Below are positions 58,637 to 64,000 of a stretch of DNA of 64,000 nt, piece after piece (the stretch's first letter is position 1; the number at the start of each line of letters is the position of its first letter). The stretch comes from Cocos nucifera (taxonomy: Eukaryota > Streptophyta > Magnoliopsida > Arecales > Arecaceae): contig QRFJ01000300.1 of the NCBI GenBank assembly GCA_006176705.1, positions 1-64,000 of the forward strand. The letters run 5' to 3'. The translations under genes were made by a program, and so were the position numbers. Under the pieces are notes generated by a model. That model was not told the origin of the DNA. It was given only the letters and a program-made list of their open reading frames with translations, and made no database searches.

Positions 58637-58745
58637 ACGATGATCGGTTCATAAATGACGATGAGATAGAAGATGATACATTAATCATTATTATGATTCA
58701 GAGGAGGATTTAAAAATCAAGGAGGATATGGATATTGATAAGTAG
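58637..58745 (+). pseudogene. End of CACTA D TNP2, downstream of Copia G
   Basis: Continues the acidic C-terminus: DDRFINDDEIEDD, then frame-shifted acidic remains (EEDLKIKEDMDIDK) and a stop near 58740. The acidic tail is usual for TNP2. Confidence 0.75.
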
Positions 58746-58895
58746 ATTTGTATTCTTTGTTGAATCTTCTCTTACAATAATGGTATGCAATACAATTCTA
58801 TTCATTAGCATTTATGTGTTTTTTGCTATTCTTATTTATTATTATATTCATTTATATATTAAGTTAATTATATGCATAGTTTAAGCATTGCAGAT

Positions 58896-60525
58896 ATGGC
58901 ACCGAGAGCGAGACGACGACGTTCGAGTTCCCAGCCTACCCTTGAGCCTTCCCCTATTTTCATTGCTGCACCATCGGAGTCGCCAGAGGGCCCTATAGAG
59001 GCGGGTTCGAGTGAGGCGAGTTTGAGTGAGCCAGCCCTGACTAGTATTTTATATTTTTTATATAATAAAATTTAATTTTAATCTATCTAACTATTAGATT
59101 TATAGATGGCTATCATACTAATATTTTATTTATTATTTTTTTAGGTCATTCTTTGTCAGTGGTGAGGCGAGGGCGAGGTCCATTGAAGAATCTCACCCTT
59201 GAGCGTTGGAGACACGAGCACGAGGGACAGCATCTCCGCATCGAGATACCGTCAGGCTACACCAGGCCTATTAGAAGATTGTGCGAGCCATGGTAGACTG
59301 ATCTAGGCATCATTTGCCGCAGCTATGCCCCGACGATGCTGTTCGATTATCATCAGGTTACACAGCCTCAGATAAAGATTTTCTATAGCCACTTATAGGT
59401 ACAATAATATTTATTTAAATATTTAATTAATATTATATTCTTATAATATTTGTTATTGGTAGGCTATATTTGAAATTATTGATTTTGAGCACGATCGCAT
59501 GCAGTGAGCTGTATATGATCATTTATGCTCGTGTTTCAAAGAGTATCGACATTGCATTCATCGCCACTAGTATGCTGTAGTGCATGATCAGGGAGTGGAG
59601 GCAGCATGGCAGCGGCCATATGATAGCATCAGTATCGAGAACTGGGCTGTCATATGCCACACATACGAGGATCCGATATATCAGGTAATTTTTATTTAGA
59701 ATTTAATAATTAAATTATTTATTTTTAAATTTAGTTACTTACTAACTAATTTGACTGTTAATTATACAGGATCGATGTGCCAAAAATACCGTAAATCAAG
59801 CGAGATAGACAGTCTCATATTGTGGGGGTTCGAGGCCATTCGCTCGTCATATGGAGCAAATGATAAGTAATTTTTATTTATCATATTTTAATTTTTTAAT
59901 TATTTAAAAAAATATATTAATTATTCTTAAATTATAGAGAGATATAAAGAGTGATGAGCATTTTGGTAGGATCGAGATCTACTAGCAGATCTATCAGCGA
60001 TGGTCAGGGGACTGAACGACCGGGAGCCAGGAGCTTTACGTAAGTTTTTTAATTATTTTTTCATTAGTATTTTAATTTTCAGTACAAATTTAGAATAGTT
60101 ATAACTTTAATTTTTAGGATTGTATGATAGACGTTAGATCTAACCTATCCTAGAGGGCTCGACCGCACCCATAAATGACGAGATCTATGATCAGTTGCTT
60201 GGTATGAGATCTTATTATGTTAGAAAGTTAGGACATGGGATCAGAGCTCCTACATCTTCATGCTCATCCAAGGATGGCATCCAAGATGCCTGCGATGCTC
60301 GGCTAGCAGAGATATAGAGACAACATGCTAAGAATCGATAGCGGTCTGTTGAGTTGACTACACGCGTCGATAAGTATCAATTGTTCCAATCATAGATGAT
60401 AGAGTAGATGGCATAGATGGAGCAGATGATGCAGCTGATGATGTAGCGCAGGCCAGTCCAAGCTTCTCTGAGCTCTCTCCTCCTTCATTTCATTCTTCTT
60501 CTCCAGATATTGTCGATGCTTGATG
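58896..60525 (+). pseudogene. CACTA D TNP1/Ptta-type gene (broken)
   Basis: Second gene of D. Start ATG 58896: MAPRARRRRSSSQPTLEPSP. Exon 2 (about 59146-59398) has RRGRGPLKNLTLERWRHEHE and HLRIEIPSGYTRPIRRLCEP, the N-terminal motif of plant Ptta/En-Spm proteins, and a stop. Exon 3 (about 59462-59682) has FEIIDFEHDRMQ, a stop, and WAVICHTYEDPIYQ. Later pieces (59770-59870, 59940-60040, 60120-60420) follow the family order at low quality, with many stops. By analogy the protein binds subterminal repeats. Confidence 0.65.
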
Positions 60526-61316
60526 GCCGACGGCTTGTTTTCTCTTATTTTTATCTTTATTTTGGATCTTTTGTATTTATTTATCAAAAAATATTTTTTA
60601 TAATGAAATACCTTTTTATATTATGAAATGATGAAATTTATTATGGATGAAATGATGAAATTTATTTATAAATTTATTTATTTTAATTTTATAAATTATA
60701 AATAAAAATATAAAATATATTTATTTATAATTTTTTAAAAAATAATTTGTAATATAATTTTATAATGAAATATCAGTCATAAATAATTATTATTTATGAT
60801 GAAAAAAATTACATCATAAATAACTTTTTATTTATGATAAAAAAATTTTCATCACTAATAAATTATTATTTGTGATGAAAATTTTTTATCGCTAATAAAT
60901 TATGTTTTATAATAGAAAATTTTCATCGCTAATAATTTTTATTTATGATGAAAAAATTCATCATAAATAATATTTATTTTCAACAAAAAAATTTCATCAT
61001 AAATAATTTTTTATTTATGATGAAAATTATTCATCAAAAAAATATTTATCTATGATGAAAAATTTTGCTTTTCATCATAAAAATTTGCATCACAAATAAT
61101 TTAATGAATAAATTCTTTTTTGATGAAAATATTTCATCATAAAAATTTTTTATTAGCAACCAAAATTTACTTTTCATCTCTAATTAATATTTATGATCCC
61201 ATTTTTTGCGATGAACAATTAGTGACGAAATTTTCGTCGCTAATAATTATTAGCAATAAAAATTTATTATTTGCAATAAAAATATTGCATCATAAAAAAT
61301 AGGTTTTCTTGTAGTG
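60526..61316 (+). repeat. CACTA D right subterminal repeats and terminus
   Basis: From about 60755, ATTATTTATGATGAAAA-type repeats in both orientations, then a GACGAAATTTTCGTCGCTAA variant, ending AGGTTTTCTTGTAGTG. ACT follows, matching the triplet at 22181. Confidence 0.9.
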
Positions 61317-63243
61317 ACTTCTCGCTACTCCACTCGGACACATAAAATAATGATGTAATATATAAGATATAATTATTTTTTTAATAACAAATACCAAACA
61401 TAATAACATATAAGCCTTTAAAGGTCAAGCACCAATACAAGTCAAAAGAAAACAAAGAAACATCTGATCACATACCAAAAAAAAAATTTGAATCAAATAA
61501 AAGTATAAAATATATTAAAATTGAATTGATTTCTTCTAAAATAAGTTCAAAATCTCTTATTAAAAGAGTTCAAGATGATGGAGATAACTCCTCTTGAAAG
61601 TTCTATGATTTTGAAGCTTAGTTCCTCTCTTTTTTCTCTTTTTCTTAGGTATTCAATGGAGCTTATAAGTTTAAACTATTTTTTTTTTTCAATCCACTTT
61701 TCTTTCTTTTGAATGCCTTCTAAATTTTCAATCAATGCTGAAAAATGATTAGTAGCCATTTAGAATCGTTGAAGAATATTTATTGAACATTTAATGTACT
61801 AAAAACGGGCAGAAAAATAAGTTGTTATGGAAGTTTCCATCATAGAGGTCGAACCTAGGGTCATCCCCTGGCACAAGGGTGTCGACCTCTATGGTAGAAA
61901 ATAGAAAATTACTAGTTTTTATTTTCTGGCCTATATAACAGCTGAGGTCGACCTTGGGGTCATCCTCTTTAGCATGCCAGTCAGAAATTTGCAAGCCAAA
62001 CAATCCATTTCAGTAGGGATCGATCCTGGAGTTGATCCTTTTGCTAAAACTTGATTTTCTTTTAATTTTGACATCCAAAAAATATGAAATTATTTTCAAA
62101 AGATTAGAATTCTTTTTTACTTGCTCTTGAAGCTTCCAAAATATATTTTTTTGATCTCTAACTTGATGAAATTAGTACTCCACTCAAATATTTTATGGTC
62201 ATCAAAATCAATTCTTGGGACAACAAAACTTATAATTATAACTAATCCTCGAACATAAATCCTATAGATAGAATTATTGAAACATTCTCTACTAGTAATG
62301 CACTACTTTGGACTTCAGGTGTAGTGAAAAATGGATAAGGGTTAACTAGGACTGACCCCAATTAATTTAGGATGAAGGCTCAGCTTGGTTGAGTTATGGA
62401 AAGAATAGTCAATACATTGACATAGGTAACAAATGTGTCAAAAGCACCCATCAAATTTCATGATTCTAATCATCTAATTACCTAAAATATTCTAAAAAAA
62501 GCAACATGAAAGTCATTGGGCCTATCAAATTTATCCTTGAAAGGATCAAATTTACTCTTGGAAGGTGGCGTGGGTCGGAGCCACGGGGTCAGGCCGACGG
62601 ACAGGGCCGCAGGCTGGGGGTGGTAGGGCAGGGGCCGTGGGGTCAAACTGACGACATTAGGGCTGGCAGGGTCAGGGCAAACGTGAGCGTGGAGGGATGC
62701 AGGCTCGGAGATGTGGGGTGGGGTCGGCAGCATCAGGGATGTCGGGGCCGACGGGGTCAGGGCGATCGTGGAGTTGGGCTGGCAACGTAGGGGCCGACGG
62801 GGGTGGGGTAGCCGTGGGCATGGACGGACGTGAGCTTAGGGTTGAGGGGTTGGGCCGGCAAGGGGTCGGAGTGGCCGAAGGACACCGAAGGGATGGGGTG
62901 GGGAGGGGAGGGAGGAAAGGAGGATTAGGGGGGTGAGGGGGTTCAGGTGCTGGCGAAAGGAGGATGAGGGGCAGGAATGAGAGAGGATGAGCATGGGTGA
63001 ATGAAAATTTTTTTTCCTACGGTAGGTTTGAGGATCCAGAATATTAGCCATGACAAACTTGTTGTCGCTAATGCCGTCAGTAAAAGCATTAGCGATGGAA
63101 CTCCATTGCTAAAAATAAAAGTCCATCGCTAATACTTTTATCAGAGAATTTTTTTTCATAATTTTTATTAGTGATGGCAAACTAGCCATCACTAATGTCG
63201 TCGATAAAAAATCCATCATTAATATTTTTTTAAAATTTTTTTT
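61317..63243 (-). mobile_element. CACTA transposon F, right segment
   Basis: Resumes after the ACT duplication. 61320-62500 has no recognisable coding; it includes a GTCGACCTCTATGG / GAGGTCGAACCTAGGGTC pair (61845-61895) repeated loosely at 61945-62035, possibly an unrelated inserted repeat. 62540-62960 is a GC-rich island (CACGGGGTCAGGCCGACGG-type repeats). 63040-63235 has subterminal repeats with TTAGCGATGGAACTCCATTGC and AAACTAGCCATCACTAATG, close to those at 20545-20890. Confidence 0.55.
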
Positions 63244-63478
63244 AAATATAATATAATTTTAAAATTTAAAGTCCATCTTCATTATTCATTATCTAAATAA
63301 TTATTGTTAGAGTATCATCATAAAAGATCACCTTGATCCAATAGTCCTAGCTATATCGATCAATAAAAATTAATTTTGATGGCCACGAATGATCGCTTGA
63401 TGATCTGATAGATAGAGACCACCGATGAGTCCGAAAACTTGTAATAATGATTTCAGTGATATTTGTAGCATACTATCA
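63244..63478. repeat. Fold-back half copy in CACTA F
   Basis: One arm only: AATTTTAAAATTTAAAGTCC, ATCATAAAAGATCACCTTGA, GATGATCTGATAGATAGAGA and TAGCATACTATCAAA. It stops exactly at the boundary with Copia integrase sequence; the other arm is missing. Confidence 0.85.
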
Positions 63479-64000
63479 AAGCATCTTAGAATTGATAATA
63501 GGTTAGAATTTTGCAATCATGAGTTCAATGCTTTCTGTAGTGATGAAGGTATAGTGAGACACCGCACTTGTATAGGGACACCACAATGGAATGATATTGT
63601 AGAACACATGAACAAAATGCTTTGTGATAAAGTATGAAGTATGCTCTCACTTTCAAGTTTGGCAAAGAATTTCTAGGCTGAAGCAATTAATATAGCCTAT
63701 TTTCTTGGTAAATCAATATCCATTTATAGCTATCGAGTATAAAACTCCTTTTGAGATCTGGTTCAGGTCACCTATTGATTACTTTCAATTGAGAGTGTTT
63801 GGTTGTCCTGCTTATGCTCATATGAGGGATGGTACGCTTGAGCCAAAGGCAAAGAAATATATATTTTTAGGATATGCATCTAGAGTGAAAGGTTATAGGT
63901 TATGGTGCAATGATCCAAAGACTCCAAGGTTAATAATTGGTAGGGATATGACATTTAATGAATCTGCTTCATTGGATAGTTAGAGGGAGAAGTCAATAGC
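63479..64000 (+). pseudogene. Copia integrase fragment at window end
   Basis: Second half of a Copia integrase. LRIDNRLEFCNHEF has the second catalytic Asp (canonical Gly after DN changed to Arg). Then IGTPQWNDIVEHMNKMLCDK has the catalytic Glu, KTPFEIWFRSPIDYFQLRVF follows after a stop/shift, and GCPAYAHMRDGTLEPKAKKY, then FNESASLDS and a stop. The first half of integrase and the LTR are absent on the left. It differs from the integrase of G, so it comes from another family. It may continue past 64000. Confidence 0.88.

Larger units (their letters stand above)
22184..61316 (+). mobile_element. CACTA transposon D, about 9 kb of own sequence, three times interrupted
   Basis: The left end is CCCTGCAAGAAATCTCATG (CACT mutated to CCCT). 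The right end is the complement of CACTACAAGAAAACCTATTT and finishes GTAGTG at 61316. The 3-bp target duplication is ACT at 22181-22183 and ACT at 61317-61319. Subterminal repeats of the ATTATTTATGATGAAAA type occur at both ends (36441-39065, 60755-61316). It encodes a TNP2-type transposase (40793-48233, ending after 58637) and a second TNP1/Ptta-type gene (58896-60525), both on the plus strand. Insertions: a Gypsy cluster at 22296-36440, CACTA E at 41818-47300 and Copia G at 48234-58636. All its genes carry stops. Confidence 0.85.

Noticed and set aside
61797..62040. GTCGACC/GGTCGAC-rich stretch as a possible LTR
   Set aside because: No paired direct copy, primer site or TG...CA limits could be found, so it is only mentioned under CACTA F.

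Overview
This is eukaryotic nuclear DNA from a flowering plant. It contains one intact, intron-bearing plant-type aldo-keto reductase gene. Almost everything else is plant transposable elements: Copia and Ty3/Gypsy LTR elements, a LINE, CACTA (En/Spm) DNA transposons and a probable hAT derivative, set in AT-rich, microsatellite-rich DNA. The high retroelement load and CACTA content fit a monocot such as a palm, but that is a guess; no diagnostic host sequence proves it.

Layout. 1-612 is an AT microsatellite. 620-3095 is a broken LINE with endonuclease and RNase H but no reverse transcriptase core. 3.1-6.9 kb is AT-rich DNA with small tandem duplications. 6.9-14.2 kb is a diverged segmental duplication: copy I is uninterrupted, copy II is split by a probable hAT derivative (8060-9105) and a short Copia element (9710-14117, minus strand, 5-bp target-site duplication CTTAT). 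14.19-14.66 kb is a duplicated unit with long TA tracts. 14945-18335 is the aldo-keto reductase gene: seven exons, 353 codons, GT-AG introns throughout, catalytic tetrad present, TATA box and polyadenylation signal in place.

From about 18.9 kb to the end the window is a deep nest of mobile elements. A Gypsy fragment (18890-20522) is interrupted by CACTA F, which starts at 20523 and resumes at 61317. CACTA D (22184-61316, target-site duplication ACT) sits inside F. D is itself interrupted three times: by a Gypsy cluster (22296-36440), by CACTA E (41818-47300, inside an intron of D's transposase gene), and by a full-length Copia element G (48234-58636, inside a D transposase exon, target-site duplication CGACG/CGATG). 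The Gypsy cluster holds three copies of one gag-only family. Element A (24617-30260) lies inside minus-strand element B, and B is joined head-to-head to plus-strand element C. All three carry gag fused directly to the last codons of integrase, so protease, reverse transcriptase and most of integrase are missing. The window ends in a Copia integrase fragment (63479-64000).

The most unusual structure is a roughly 1-1.2 kb fold-back (long inverted repeat). It recurs in the subterminal region of CACTA D (37385-38645), CACTA E (45905-46955) and, as a half copy, CACTA F (63244-63478), although the three elements have different subterminal repeat motifs. In each case a GC-rich island lies between the fold-back and the transposase side. 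No transposon gene in the window looks intact, so movement of these elements would need proteins supplied from elsewhere. The aldo-keto reductase is the only gene likely to be functional for the host.
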